The notes under the pieces are model-generated. The model saw nothing but the letters and a program-made list of their open reading frames with translations, searched no databases and was not told the DNA's origin. The position numbers and the translations under genes are program-made. Of a DNA stretch of 64,000 nt, positions 33,656 to 42,715 are shown piece after piece; positions within the stretch are counted from its first letter, which is position 1; every line of letters begins with the position of its first letter. Source of the DNA: Pseudomonadota bacterium (GTDB lineage: Bacteria; Pseudomonadota; Gammaproteobacteria; Burkholderiales; Ferrovaceae); the NCBI GenBank assembly GCA_021826025.1, contig JAKBBG010000002.1:1-64000 (forward strand), read 5' to 3'.

Positions 33656-35123
33656 ACGGCGTTTGATGCAGGCGGGCTGGTTGCCGCTCGCCTTGCTGGC
33701 GGGATGCTCCCCGGTCGGGCCCGATTTCGTGCGTCCCGCCGCTCCGGCGGTGGCGCACTATACCGAAGGGAGCCAACCCGGCAGCACGCCGGCGGTGCGA
33801 ACCCGGGACGGCGATGCCCAGGCATTCGTGTCCGGGGCGGAGGTCCCTTCCGACTGGTGGCGGCTGTTCCATTCCAAAAAGCTGGACGATCTGATCGAAA
33901 AGGCGCTGCAGCATAGTCCGACCATCGACGCAGCCCGGGCCGCGCTCGAAAACGCCCGCGAATACGCCAACGCCCAGCGCGGCAACCTGATGTTCCCGGC
34001 CGTGAACGCCCAGTTGGGCGAAACCCGTCAGCGCCTGTCCCCCGAAGCCTTCGGCTTTCCCGGAAGTCCCACCACGTTCAGCCTGACCAATGCGAACGTG
34101 GGGGTTTCCTACACGCTGGATTTTTTTGGGGCCAACCGGCGCCAGCTGGAAGGCCTGGAAGCCCAGGCTGAGGCGGAAAGCCATCTGTTGCGGGCCGCCC
34201 AGGCGACGCTTGCGGCCAACATCGCGACCACCGCCATCCGGGAAGCCGGCCTGCGCGCCCAGATCAAGGCCTCCCGGTCCGTGGCGGAAGTGGAGAAAAG
34301 GACGCTGGAGATTCTGCAGGCGCGCGAGCGCCTGGGAGGCGTTTCCGACATGGAAGTCCAGCAGCAGCGGGCCACGCTGTCCCAGACGCAGGCGTCCATC
34401 CCGGCCCTGGAACGACAACTGGCACAGGCCCGGCACCAGCTTGCGGTCTATGCCGGGGAATTCCCGGCAGACGCGCAACTGCCCCAATTCGAACTGGACG
34501 ATCTGCAGCTGCCCCAGAAATTGCCGGTGTCCCTGCCGTCGGCCCTGGTCCATCAGCGGCCCGACATCCTGGTGAGCGAAGCCATGCTGCACCAGGCCAC
34601 CGCCAATCTGGGCATGACCATTGCCGGGGTCTACCCCAACGTCACGCTTTCGGCAAGCTACGGTGCCATGGCCCTCGTGCCGGGAACGCTGATGAACCCG
34701 GGATCCACCGTCTGGAACCTGGGCACCAACCTGGCGCAGCCGCTGTTTCGGGGCGGCGCCCTGGAAGCGGGGGAACGCGCCGCGCAGGCGGCGCTGGAGC
34801 AGGCGGCGGCCCAGTATCGCCAGACGGTGCTTGCGGCGTTCCAGAACGTGGCGGACGTGCTGCGAACCCTCGAAACGGATGCCGGCACCCTGGCTGCACA
34901 GGCGGACAATGCGGACGCCTCGCGCCGCAGCCTCGCGCTGGCGCAGGCGCAATACGCAAACGGCGGGATCAGCTTTCTGGGGCTGCTGACCGCCCAGGAA
35001 CACGACAGCCAGGCCCAGATCGCCCTCGTGCAGGCCCAGTCGGCGCGACTTGCCGATTCGGCGGCCCTGTTCCTGGCCATGGGCGGCGGTTGGTGGAACA
35101 AGCCCGGCACGGCCACACCCTAA
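33603..35123 (+). CDS. RND efflux outer-membrane lipoprotein (NodT/OprM family)
   Basis: TolC-like outer-membrane channel of a tripartite efflux pump. A basic N-terminus (RRR near 18-20) leads into a signal peptide with lipobox LAGC, then GPDFVRP and two OEP repeats, the first with WWRLFHSKKLDDLIEKAL and the second with LVHQRPDILVSEAMLHQATANLGMTIA cut by the conserved GVYPNV. Start uncertain: ATG at 33603 (506 residues, overlapping moaE) or 33618; a start at 33666 would remove the basic region. First gene of an OMF-MFP-RND operon. Confidence 0.9.
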   Translation: MQDNQMTKRLRAGKSQTRRRLMQAGWLPLALLAGCSPVGPDFVRPAAPAVAHYTEGSQPGSTPAVRTRDGDAQAFVSGAEVPSDWWRLFHSKKLDDLIEKALQHSPTIDAARAALENAREYANAQRGNLMFPAVNAQLGETRQRLSPEAFGFPGSPTTFSLTNANVGVSYTLDFFGANRRQLEGLEAQAEAESHLLRAAQATLAANIATTAIREAGLRAQIKASRSVAEVEKRTLEILQARERLGGVSDMEVQQQRATLSQTQASIPALERQLAQARHQLAVYAGEFPADAQLPQFELDDLQLPQKLPVSLPSALVHQRPDILVSEAMLHQATANLGMTIAGVYPNVTLSASYGAMALVPGTLMNPGSTVWNLGTNLAQPLFRGGALEAGERAAQAALEQAAAQYRQTVLAAFQNVADVLRTLETDAGTLAAQADNADASRRSLALAQAQYANGGISFLGLLTAQEHDSQAQIALVQAQSARLADSAALFLAMGGGWWNKPGTATP

Positions 35124-35151
35124 AAATTTCCCAGCAGGAAAACCGAGAGCC

Positions 35152-36327
35152 ATGAACGATCAAAAAAAACATCCTTCATTCAGAAAACGCCTGACCCTCA
35201 TGCTGGTGCTGGTCGCATTGCTGGTCGGCGGGCTGGTGGCGTTCCACGTTTTCAAGGGCCTCATGATCAGGAAGTTCATGGCTTCCGCCGGGGAACCGCC
35301 CCAAACCGTGAGCACCGTGGGCGTCACCCGCTCGGAATGGGTTCCCGAATACGAAGTGGTCGGATCCCTGCGGGCCGTGCGCGGGGTGGACATCAGTCCG
35401 GAAATTGCCGGGACCGTCCGGCAGGTGGGGTTCCATTCCGGTGACAGGGTCAAGGCGGGACAGGTGCTCCTGGAGATGGTGGACGACGCGGAAAAGGCCC
35501 AGCTCGCCGTGCTGGAAGCGAGCGCCGCGCTGGCCCGCATCACCATGGAGCGCGATCGCGCCCAGTATGACGCCAAGGCCATCAGCAAGGCCCAGCTGGA
35601 TGCCGATACCGCAGACCTGCAAAGCAAGGAGGCGCAGGTGGCCCAGCAGAAAGCCCTGCTTGCGAAGAAATCCCTGCAGGCGCCATTCGATGGCCGCCTG
35701 GGCATCACCACCGTCAATCCGGGGCAGTACCTCAACGCCGGGGACAAAGTGGTGACCCTCCAGCAGATTGCGCCCATCCTGGTGGATTTCAACGTACCCC
35801 AGCAGCAGGCCGGTCAGCTGGTGGTGGGTGGGAAAGTGTCGCTGCAGACCGACGCATGGCCCGGAAAGGCGTTTCCCGGCGCCATCACTGCCGTGAGTCC
35901 CCTGGTGGATGCCAGCACGCGCAACGTGGCCGTGGAAGCGAAGCTCGAAAACCCCAAGGAAATCCTCCTGCCGGGAATGTTTGGAAAAGTGCACTGGACT
36001 TACGGCGAGCGTCAGCAGCTCCTGACCTTGCCGCAGACGGCGATCACCTACAACCCCTACGGGGCCACCGTGTTCATCCTGAAACCCGCGCCCAAGCAGG
36101 CCGGCGGCCCGGCGCAAGCCGGACCCAAGGCGGAGTGGGTGGCCGAGCAGGTGTTCGTCACCACAGGGCCCACGCGCGGGGACCAGGTCGCGATCCTGTC
36201 CGGCCTGCAAGAGGGGGCCACCGTGGTGACCAGCGGCCAGATCAAGCTCAAGACCGGCACGCCCGTGATCGTCAACAACACGCTCCTGCCCCCCAACGAA
36301 CCGTCACCGTCACCCCAGGAAAAGTGA
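35152..36327 (+). CDS. RND efflux periplasmic adaptor (MFP family)
   Basis: 391-residue membrane fusion protein bridging inner-membrane pump and outer-membrane channel. It has an N-terminal anchor helix (about 14-34), then a biotinyl-lipoyl-like domain (ISPEIAGTVRQVGFHSGDRVKAGQVLLEM, in two halves flanking a coiled-coil hairpin), QAPFDGRLGI and a beta-barrel. The ATG at 35152 follows GAGAG; it lies 28 bases after the outer-membrane gene. An eight-A run (35162-35169) sits in codons 4-6 and could be a slippage spot. Confidence 0.92.
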   Translation: MNDQKKHPSFRKRLTLMLVLVALLVGGLVAFHVFKGLMIRKFMASAGEPPQTVSTVGVTRSEWVPEYEVVGSLRAVRGVDISPEIAGTVRQVGFHSGDRVKAGQVLLEMVDDAEKAQLAVLEASAALARITMERDRAQYDAKAISKAQLDADTADLQSKEAQVAQQKALLAKKSLQAPFDGRLGITTVNPGQYLNAGDKVVTLQQIAPILVDFNVPQQQAGQLVVGGKVSLQTDAWPGKAFPGAITAVSPLVDASTRNVAVEAKLENPKEILLPGMFGKVHWTYGERQQLLTLPQTAITYNPYGATVFILKPAPKQAGGPAQAGPKAEWVAEQVFVTTGPTRGDQVAILSGLQEGATVVTSGQIKLKTGTPVIVNNTLLPPNEPSPSPQEK

Positions 36328-36339
36328 GCTGAGTCGCCC

Positions 36340-39300
36340 ATGAATTTCACGGACATATTCATCCGTCGGCCCGTCCTGTCAGTCGTCGTCAGCCTGCTGA
36401 TCCTGGTGCTCGGGCTGCGCGCGGTTTTCAGCCTGCCCGTCAACCAATATCCCCGCACGCAGAACGCGGTGGTCACGATCACCACGAATTATTTCGGAGC
36501 GGACGCCCAGACCGTCGCGGGCTTCATCACGCAGCCCCTGGAGGCGGCCATCGCCCAGGCCCAGGGCATCGACTACCTGTCTTCCAACAGCCTGCTCGGC
36601 ACGTCCATCATCACGGCCACGCTGCGCCTCAACTATGACCCGAACAAGGCGCTGACGGAAATCAACACGCAGGTCAATTCCGTGCGGAACCAGCTGCCGC
36701 CCCAGGCGCAGCAGCCGGTCCTGTCCGTGCAGATCGGCCAGACGATCGATTCCATGTACATGGGCTTTTACAGCAAGGTCCTGCCCACCAACAACGTGAC
36801 CGACTTCCTCCTGCGCGAAGTCAAACCCAAGCTCGACTCCCTCGAGGGGGTGCAAACGGCAGAAATCCTGGGCGCCCGCAATTTTGCCCTGCGCGCCTGG
36901 CTGGACGAGGCCCGCATGGCGGCCCACGGCGTCACGGCGGCGGACGTGAGCGCCGCACTGGCGGCCAACAACTACCTGGCGGCGGTCGGCTCCAGCAAGG
37001 GCCAGGCGGTCAGCGTGGATTTGACCGCGGGGACCGACCTGCACAGCGTGGACGAGTTCAAGAAACTGGTGGTACGCCAGAAGGGCAATACCCTGGTGCG
37101 CCTGGAAGACGTGGCCAACGTGACGCTCGGGGCCGAAAACTACGATTTCAACGTGGCTTTCAACGGCCAGCGTTCCGTGTTCATCGGCATCAAAGTGGCG
37201 CCGGGAGCCAACGTGCTCGAAGTGGCCCAGCGCGTGAGGGACGCTTTTCCGGCGCTTCAGGCCAAGCTTCCCACGGGGCTCACGGGTCAGATCGTGTACG
37301 ACTCGACGGAATACATCACGTCCTCCATCAAGGAGGTGGCGAAAACCCTCTTTGAAGCGCTGGCGATCGTGACCGCCGTGATCTTCCTGTTCCTGGGCAG
37401 CCTGCGCGCCGTGGTGATTCCGGTGATCGCCATGCCGCTGTCGCTGATCGGCACGTTCCTGATCATGCTCATGCTGGGCTATTCCATCAACCTGCTCACG
37501 CTGCTTGCCCTGGTGCTGGCCATCGGCCTTGTGGTGGATGACGCCATCATCGTGGTGGAAAACGTGGACCGCCACATGAAGGAGGAGGGCAAATCCCCCT
37601 GGGAGGCGGCCCTCATGGCTGCCAGGGAACTGGGCGGCCCGATCCTGGCCATGACGGTGGTGCTGATCGCCGTCTATATTCCCATCGGGTTTCAGGGCGG
37701 GCTGACCGGCGCCCTGTTCACGGAATTCGCCTTCACGCTGGCAGGCGCCGTGACGGTATCGGGTGTGGTTGCGCTCACCCTGTCGCCCATGATGTGTTCG
37801 CGCTTTTTCAAAAGCAACGAGCACGAGAACCGGTTCGTGGCATTGCTGGACCGGACTTTCGACGCCTTGCACCTGCGCTATCAAAGAACCCTGACGAGCG
37901 CCCTCCAGACCGCCGGCGTGCTGGTGGTCATGGGCGGTCTGCTGCTGCTGGCCGCGGTCTACCTGTTCGCGACTTCCGCCAAGGAGCTCGCCCCCCCGGA
38001 AGACCAGGGCATCGTGCTGTATTCCATGACCGGCCCCCCCAACGCCACGGCCGACGAAATGCTGCGTTACGCCCAGGCGTTGCAGCAGATCGCCAAATCC
38101 GAACCGGAATACGCCCAGATGTTCCAGATCACCGGAGTCCCGGTGATCAACCAGGGGTTGGGCGGCACCGTGTTCAAACCCTGGGACCAGCGCAAGCGAT
38201 CCGCCGACGAACTGCAGAAGGACCTGCAAATGAAATGGGCGAGCCTCGCCGGAGCGCGCGTGGCCGCATTCCAGTTTCCGCCGCTGCCCGGGACCCAGGG
38301 GCTGCCGGTGCAGTTCGTGATCAGCACCACCGAACCTTTCCAGAACCTCAACGACGTGGCGCAGAAAGTGCTGGACAAGGCGCGCCGCAGCGGCATGTTC
38401 TTCTATGTGGACGCCGATCTCAAAATCGACAAGCCGCAGACCACCATCAAAGTGGACCGCGATCTGGCGAGCAACCTCGGCCTGACCGAGCAGGACGTGG
38501 GAAGCACCCTGGGCGGCGCGCTGGGCGGCGATTACGTGAACTACTTCGCGCTCGGCGGGCGCTCATACAAAGTGATCCCCCAGGTGCGCCAGGTGGATCG
38601 CCTCAATCCCGACCAGGTGCTGGACTATCACATCAAAACGCCGGGAGGAACCCTGCTGACCGCCGGCACGGTGGCCCGCCTGGACCGGCACGTGGTGCCG
38701 GAAACCATCAGCCACTTTCAGCAGCTGAACGCGACCACCATCGGCGCCGTGGCCACCCCGCAGGTGTCCCAGGCCGACGTGCTCGACTTCCTCAAGAAGA
38801 CCACTCAGGACGTGGCGCCGGTGGGCTACAACGTGGATTATTCCGGCGCCTCGCGCCAGTACGTGCAGGAGTCCGGCGGCTTCGTGGTGACCCTGCTGTT
38901 TGCGGTGCTGCTGGTGTTTCTGGTCCTGGCCGCGCTGTTCGAAAGCTTCAGGGATCCGGTGGTGATCCTGGTGTCCGTGCCCATGGCCCTGTTCGGAGCG
39001 CTGATTTTCATCAACCTGGGGCTCGCCACGCTGAACATCTACACCCAGGTGGGGCTGGTCACGCTGATGGGGCTCATCAGCAAGCACGGGATCCTGATCG
39101 TGCAGTTTGCCAACCAGCTGCAGCTCGCCGGCCGCTCCCGCTTCGATGCCATCATCCAGGCCGCCTCGGTCCGCCTGCGGCCTATCCTGATGACCACTGC
39201 GGCCATGGTGCTGGGAGTGCTGCCCCTCGTGCTGGCTTCCGGAGCGGGCGCTGCGGGACGCCGGGCCATGGGGCTCGTGATTTTCAGCGGCCTTTCCATC

Positions 39301-39381
39301 GGCACGCTGTTCACCTTGTTCGTGGTGCCGGCAGTCTATCTGTTCCTCGCCCAGGATCACGCCAGGGCGAAGGCCGACTAG
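36340..39381 (+). CDS. RND multidrug efflux permease (AcrB/MexB superfamily, HAE1-like)
   Basis: Proton-driven inner-membrane pump, 1013 residues with 12 predicted membrane helices and two large periplasmic loops. It starts MNFTDIFIRRPVLSVVVSLL. The proton-relay aspartates lie in GLVVDDAIIVVENVDRH, near residues 395-410. Loop motifs such as YDPNKALTEINTQVNSV and the late GLISKHGILIVQFANQL are standard. Drug specificity cannot be read; the family includes multidrug pumps such as MexK and MuxB. Third gene of a complete OMF-MFP-RND operon, 12 bases after the adaptor. No regulator gene is adjacent. Confidence 0.94.
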   Translation: MNFTDIFIRRPVLSVVVSLLILVLGLRAVFSLPVNQYPRTQNAVVTITTNYFGADAQTVAGFITQPLEAAIAQAQGIDYLSSNSLLGTSIITATLRLNYDPNKALTEINTQVNSVRNQLPPQAQQPVLSVQIGQTIDSMYMGFYSKVLPTNNVTDFLLREVKPKLDSLEGVQTAEILGARNFALRAWLDEARMAAHGVTAADVSAALAANNYLAAVGSSKGQAVSVDLTAGTDLHSVDEFKKLVVRQKGNTLVRLEDVANVTLGAENYDFNVAFNGQRSVFIGIKVAPGANVLEVAQRVRDAFPALQAKLPTGLTGQIVYDSTEYITSSIKEVAKTLFEALAIVTAVIFLFLGSLRAVVIPVIAMPLSLIGTFLIMLMLGYSINLLTLLALVLAIGLVVDDAIIVVENVDRHMKEEGKSPWEAALMAARELGGPILAMTVVLIAVYIPIGFQGGLTGALFTEFAFTLAGAVTVSGVVALTLSPMMCSRFFKSNEHENRFVALLDRTFDALHLRYQRTLTSALQTAGVLVVMGGLLLLAAVYLFATSAKELAPPEDQGIVLYSMTGPPNATADEMLRYAQALQQIAKSEPEYAQMFQITGVPVINQGLGGTVFKPWDQRKRSADELQKDLQMKWASLAGARVAAFQFPPLPGTQGLPVQFVISTTEPFQNLNDVAQKVLDKARRSGMFFYVDADLKIDKPQTTIKVDRDLASNLGLTEQDVGSTLGGALGGDYVNYFALGGRSYKVIPQVRQVDRLNPDQVLDYHIKTPGGTLLTAGTVARLDRHVVPETISHFQQLNATTIGAVATPQVSQADVLDFLKKTTQDVAPVGYNVDYSGASRQYVQESGGFVVTLLFAVLLVFLVLAALFESFRDPVVILVSVPMALFGALIFINLGLATLNIYTQVGLVTLMGLISKHGILIVQFANQLQLAGRSRFDAIIQAASVRLRPILMTTAAMVLGVLPLVLASGAGAAGRRAMGLVIFSGLSIGTLFTLFVVPAVYLFLAQDHARAKAD

Positions 39382-39407
39382 GAGGGCAGGGGACGGGCTG
39401 CGGCGGC

Positions 39408-40184
39408 TTATTTTTCGACGAAGGCGCGTTCGATGACGTAGTCGCCGGGCTCGCCGATGCCGCCCGAGATCTCGAAGCCGCGCGCGTCCAGCATGCCGGA
39501 AATATCCTTGAGCATGCCGGGGCTGCCGCAGATCATGGCTCGGTCCACGGCCGGGTCCAGCGGCGGCAGGCCGATGTCGGAGAACAGCTGGCCGGTCTCG
39601 ATGAGGGTGGTGATGCGGCCCGTGGTTTCGAATTCTTCCCGCGTGACCGTGGGGTAGTAAATCAGCTTCTGGCGCACTTCGTCGCCAAAATATTCGTTGT
39701 TCGGCAGTTCGTGCTGGATGAACTCGCGGTAGGCCAGTTCGGAAATCTGGCGCACGCCATGCACCAGGATCACCTTTTCGAATCGCTCGTAGGTTTCCGG
39801 GTCCTTGATGATGCTCATGAAGGGGGCGAGGCCGGTGCCGGTGGCGAACAGATACACGTGTTTTCCGGGCAGCAGGTCGTGAATCACGAGCGTGCCCACG
39901 GGCTTGCGGCTCACCAGGATCTCGTCGCCCACACGGATATGCTGCAGGCGGGACGTGAGCGGGCCGTTTGGCACCTTGATGCTCAGGAATTCCAGGTGTT
40001 CTTCATAGTTGGCGCTGGCGATGCTGTAGGCGCGCGTGAGGGGCTTGCCGTCCACGTGCAGTCCGATCATCACGAAATGACCATTCTCGAAACGAAGACC
40101 GGGGTCCCGGGTCGTGGTGAAGCTGAAGAGGGATTCGTTCCAGTGGTGGACTGAAAGAACCTTTTCCGTACCAATAGCAGCCAT
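39408..40184 (-). CDS. fpr: Ferredoxin/flavodoxin-NADP+ reductase
   Basis: 258-residue FAD enzyme that moves electrons between NADPH and ferredoxin or flavodoxin. FAD-binding RAYSIAS is at 51-57 and NADP-binding TGTGLAPF at 115-122. CGSPGML and the C-terminal ERAFVEK fit the bacterial subclass I Fpr family. Divergent from bioF; reduced flavodoxin feeds BioB in biotin synthesis, but bioB is not in this window, so the link is positional only. Confidence 0.93.
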   Translation of the reverse strand: MAAIGTEKVLSVHHWNESLFSFTTTRDPGLRFENGHFVMIGLHVDGKPLTRAYSIASANYEEHLEFLSIKVPNGPLTSRLQHIRVGDEILVSRKPVGTLVIHDLLPGKHVYLFATGTGLAPFMSIIKDPETYERFEKVILVHGVRQISELAYREFIQHELPNNEYFGDEVRQKLIYYPTVTREEFETTGRITTLIETGQLFSDIGLPPLDPAVDRAMICGSPGMLKDISGMLDARGFEISGGIGEPGDYVIERAFVEK

Positions 40185-40197
40185 AATGATATAAAGC

Positions 40198-40227
40198 TTG
40201 GTGTGTTTTGAAACCGGAAATTATAAT
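40198..40227 (+). promoter_or_regulatory. bioF promoter region, overlapping a divergent fpr -10
   Basis: Plus strand: TTGGTG (40198-40203), 18 bases, then a perfect TATAAT (40222-40227), giving a leader of about 35 bases to bioF. Minus strand: the same AT-rich block also reads TATAAT (40220-40225 on the plus strand), suitably placed for fpr. A 9-base direct repeat TTATAATCT occurs at 40221-40229 and 40259-40267, the second copy abutting the bioF ATG. Confidence 0.45.
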
Positions 40228-40268
40228 CTGCGCTGGCCGGCGGTAAAAGTCCACATGGTTATAATCTT

Positions 40269-41420
40269 ATGAAGAACTCCTTTCGGCAACAACTGCAGGC
40301 CTTGCAGGACGCCGGACTGGCGCGTACGCGCCGAATCGTCGAAGGTCCCCAGGGACCCTGCCTGGAAGAAGGGGGCCGACAGGTTCTTGCCTTCGCGTCC
40401 AACGATTACCTGGGGCTTGCCAACCATCCCGACCTCGTCGCGGCCGCACATGCGGCGCTGGACCGCTACGGCCTGGGGGCCGGCGCTTCCGCCCTCATCA
40501 GCGGCCACAGTGCGCCGGTGGCGGCACTCGAGGAGGCCCTGGCTCGCTGGCTCGGGCAGGACCGGGTGCTGCACTTTTCCACCGGGTACATGGCCAATCT
40601 TGGCACCATTCCGGCCCTGCTGGGCGAGGGGGCGGCCGTGTTCTCCGATGCCCTCAACCACGCCAGCCTGATCGACGGGATCCGGCTGGCGCGGCCTGCC
40701 GAGCTCACGGTTTACCGGCACGGGGACATGGCGCAGTTGGAAGCGGCGCTTTCACGCTCCCGGGCCGGGGAAAAATGGATCATCACCGACGGCGTGTTCA
40801 GCATGGACGGCGACCTGGCACCGTTGCCAGCGCTGCTTGCGCTGGCAGAACGCCACGATGCACGCCTCCTGGTGGACGATGCGCACGGTTTCGGCGTACT
40901 GGGCGACGAAGGGCGCGGCTCGTTGTCCCATTGGGGGCTGCATTCGTCCCGTGTGGTGTACATGGCGACGCTTGGAAAGGCTGCGGGAGTTTTTGGCGCC
41001 TTCGTGGCGGCGTCCCAGGACGTGGCCGAATGGCTGTTGCAGCGGGCCCGCACGTACATTTTCACCACGGGGACCCCGCCGGTCCTGGCGGCAGCCTGTC
41101 TGGCCGCCCTCGAGCGCATCCGCCGCGACCAGTTCCGCCGGGATCGCCTGAAACAGCTGGGCGCCCAGCTGCAGGAGGGGGCACGCGGTCTGCCCTGGCC
41201 CCTGTTGCCTTCCGAAACGGCAATCCACCCCCTGATGCTGGGCGACAATTTTACGGCTTTGCGCGTTGCCCAGCGCCTGCAGGAGCAGGGCCTGTGGGTG
41301 CCCGCCATCCGCCCCCCCACCGTTCCGCCCGGGGCAGCGCGCCTGCGCATCTCCCTTTCCGCCAGCCATGAGTCCCATCACGTGGAGCGCCTCCTGTCCG
41401 CCTTGAGGTCCCTGTCGTGA
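40269..41420 (+). CDS. bioF: 8-amino-7-oxononanoate synthase
   Basis: First committed step of biotin ring assembly: condenses pimeloyl-ACP (or -CoA) with L-alanine. 383-residue PLP enzyme with FASNDYLGLANHPD near 42-55, GAGASALISGH at 70-80, LLVDDAHGFGVLG near 200-212 and the PLP lysine K237 in ATLGKAAG. ATG at 40269 has no clear Shine-Dalgarno sequence; a TATAAT-containing repeat sits directly before it. bioA overlaps the stop by GTGA. Confidence 0.96.
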   Translation: MKNSFRQQLQALQDAGLARTRRIVEGPQGPCLEEGGRQVLAFASNDYLGLANHPDLVAAAHAALDRYGLGAGASALISGHSAPVAALEEALARWLGQDRVLHFSTGYMANLGTIPALLGEGAAVFSDALNHASLIDGIRLARPAELTVYRHGDMAQLEAALSRSRAGEKWIITDGVFSMDGDLAPLPALLALAERHDARLLVDDAHGFGVLGDEGRGSLSHWGLHSSRVVYMATLGKAAGVFGAFVAASQDVAEWLLQRARTYIFTTGTPPVLAAACLAALERIRRDQFRRDRLKQLGAQLQEGARGLPWPLLPSETAIHPLMLGDNFTALRVAQRLQEQGLWVPAIRPPTVPPGAARLRISLSASHESHHVERLLSALRSLS

Positions 41421-42715
41421 GCAACCGGGAATGGCTCGAGCGCAGCCTGGGTGCGGTCTGGCATCCCTGCACCCAGATGAAATGGCACGAAACCTTGCCG
41501 CTGCTTCCGGTCGAACGCGCCCAGGGGGTCTGGCTGTACGATTTCGAAGGCCGGCGCTACCTCGACGGCGTCAGTTCCTGGTGGGTCAACCTGTTCGGCC
41601 ACGGCCATCCGGACATCGTTGCCGCCCTGCATGACCAGCTGCAACGCCTGGAGCATGTCATGCTGGCCGGGTTTACCCACGAAGCGGTGGTGCGCCTGTC
41701 CGAACGCCTGTCCCGGGCGACTGGAGGCGTCCTGGGACACTGCTTCTACGGATCCGACGGCGCTTCCGCCACGGAAATGGCCCTGAAAATGAGCGCCCAT
41801 TACTGGCGCAACCGAGGGCGGCCGCACAAATCCGAGTTTCTCGCCCTGGCCGGCAGTTACCACGGTGAAACCCTGGGGGCCCTGGGGGTGACCGACGTTC
41901 CGCTGTTCCGGGATGCCTACGCGCCGCTGATCCGGCGCGCCCGGGTGCTGCCCAGCCCGGACGAACGGCTGGGACCGCAGGCTGCCGCCGATTCGCTGGC
42001 GGCGCTGGAACGCCACCTGTCGACGCACGATTCCGTCGCGGCGCTCATCCTCGAACCGCTGGTCCAGGCAGCGGCCGGGATGGTGTTCTATGACCCGGCG
42101 TTCCTGCGCGAGGCCCATCGCATTTGCAGCCGGTACGACGTGCACCTCATCGCCGACGAAATTGCGGTCGGATTCGGCAGGACCGGCAGTTTTTTCGCCC
42201 ATGAGCAGGCCGGCATCACGCCGGATTTCCTCTGCCTTTCCAAAGGCATCACGGGAGGGTTCCTGCCCTTGTCGGTGGTGATGACCCGCGACGACATCTA
42301 TGGAGCCTTCTACGACGACGACATCGCGCGGGGGTTCCTGCATTCCCACTCCTACACCGGGAATGCGCTGGCCTGCAGGGCAGCACTTGCCGTCCTTGAC
42401 CTGTTCGAACGGGACGACGTGATTGCGGCCAACCGGTCGCGGCAGCCGCGCCTCGAGGCGCTGGCCGCTCCGCTGAAAGCCGACGGGCGGGTCCGGAATT
42501 TCAGGCACCGCGGCATGATCTGGGCATTCGAAGTGGCCGCTTCGGGAGGCGATTTCTCCCGCCGCTTCCACAAGGCGGCGCTTGCCCGGGGGGTGCTCCT
42601 GCGGCCGATCGGATCCACCGTCTATTTCATGCCGCCCTATGTCATCTCGGACGGGGAATTCCAGTTCATGGTCGAAGTCGCCATGCAGGCGCTCGACGAA
42701 GCGACGGGCCCATGA
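41417..42715 (+). CDS. bioA: Adenosylmethionine-8-amino-7-oxononanoate aminotransferase
   Basis: Transfers an amino group from SAM to KAPA, giving DAPA. 432-residue class III aminotransferase with HPCTQMKWHE at 16-25 and GVSSWWVNLFGHGHP near 51-65 (both BioA hallmarks), YGSDGASATEMALKM near 111-125, DEIAVGFGRTG near 247-257 and the PLP lysine K276 in LSKGITGG. GTG start overlapping bioF; bioD overlaps its end by ATGA. Middle gene of bioF-bioA-bioD; bioB and bioC are elsewhere. Confidence 0.97.
   Translation: MSNREWLERSLGAVWHPCTQMKWHETLPLLPVERAQGVWLYDFEGRRYLDGVSSWWVNLFGHGHPDIVAALHDQLQRLEHVMLAGFTHEAVVRLSERLSRATGGVLGHCFYGSDGASATEMALKMSAHYWRNRGRPHKSEFLALAGSYHGETLGALGVTDVPLFRDAYAPLIRRARVLPSPDERLGPQAAADSLAALERHLSTHDSVAALILEPLVQAAAGMVFYDPAFLREAHRICSRYDVHLIADEIAVGFGRTGSFFAHEQAGITPDFLCLSKGITGGFLPLSVVMTRDDIYGAFYDDDIARGFLHSHSYTGNALACRAALAVLDLFERDDVIAANRSRQPRLEALAAPLKADGRVRNFRHRGMIWAFEVAASGGDFSRRFHKAALARGVLLRPIGSTVYFMPPYVISDGEFQFMVEVAMQALDEATGP

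Noticed and set aside
40241-40268. BirA operator before bioF
   Set aside because: GGTTATAAT resembles one half-site, but no matching left half at the required spacing is present.
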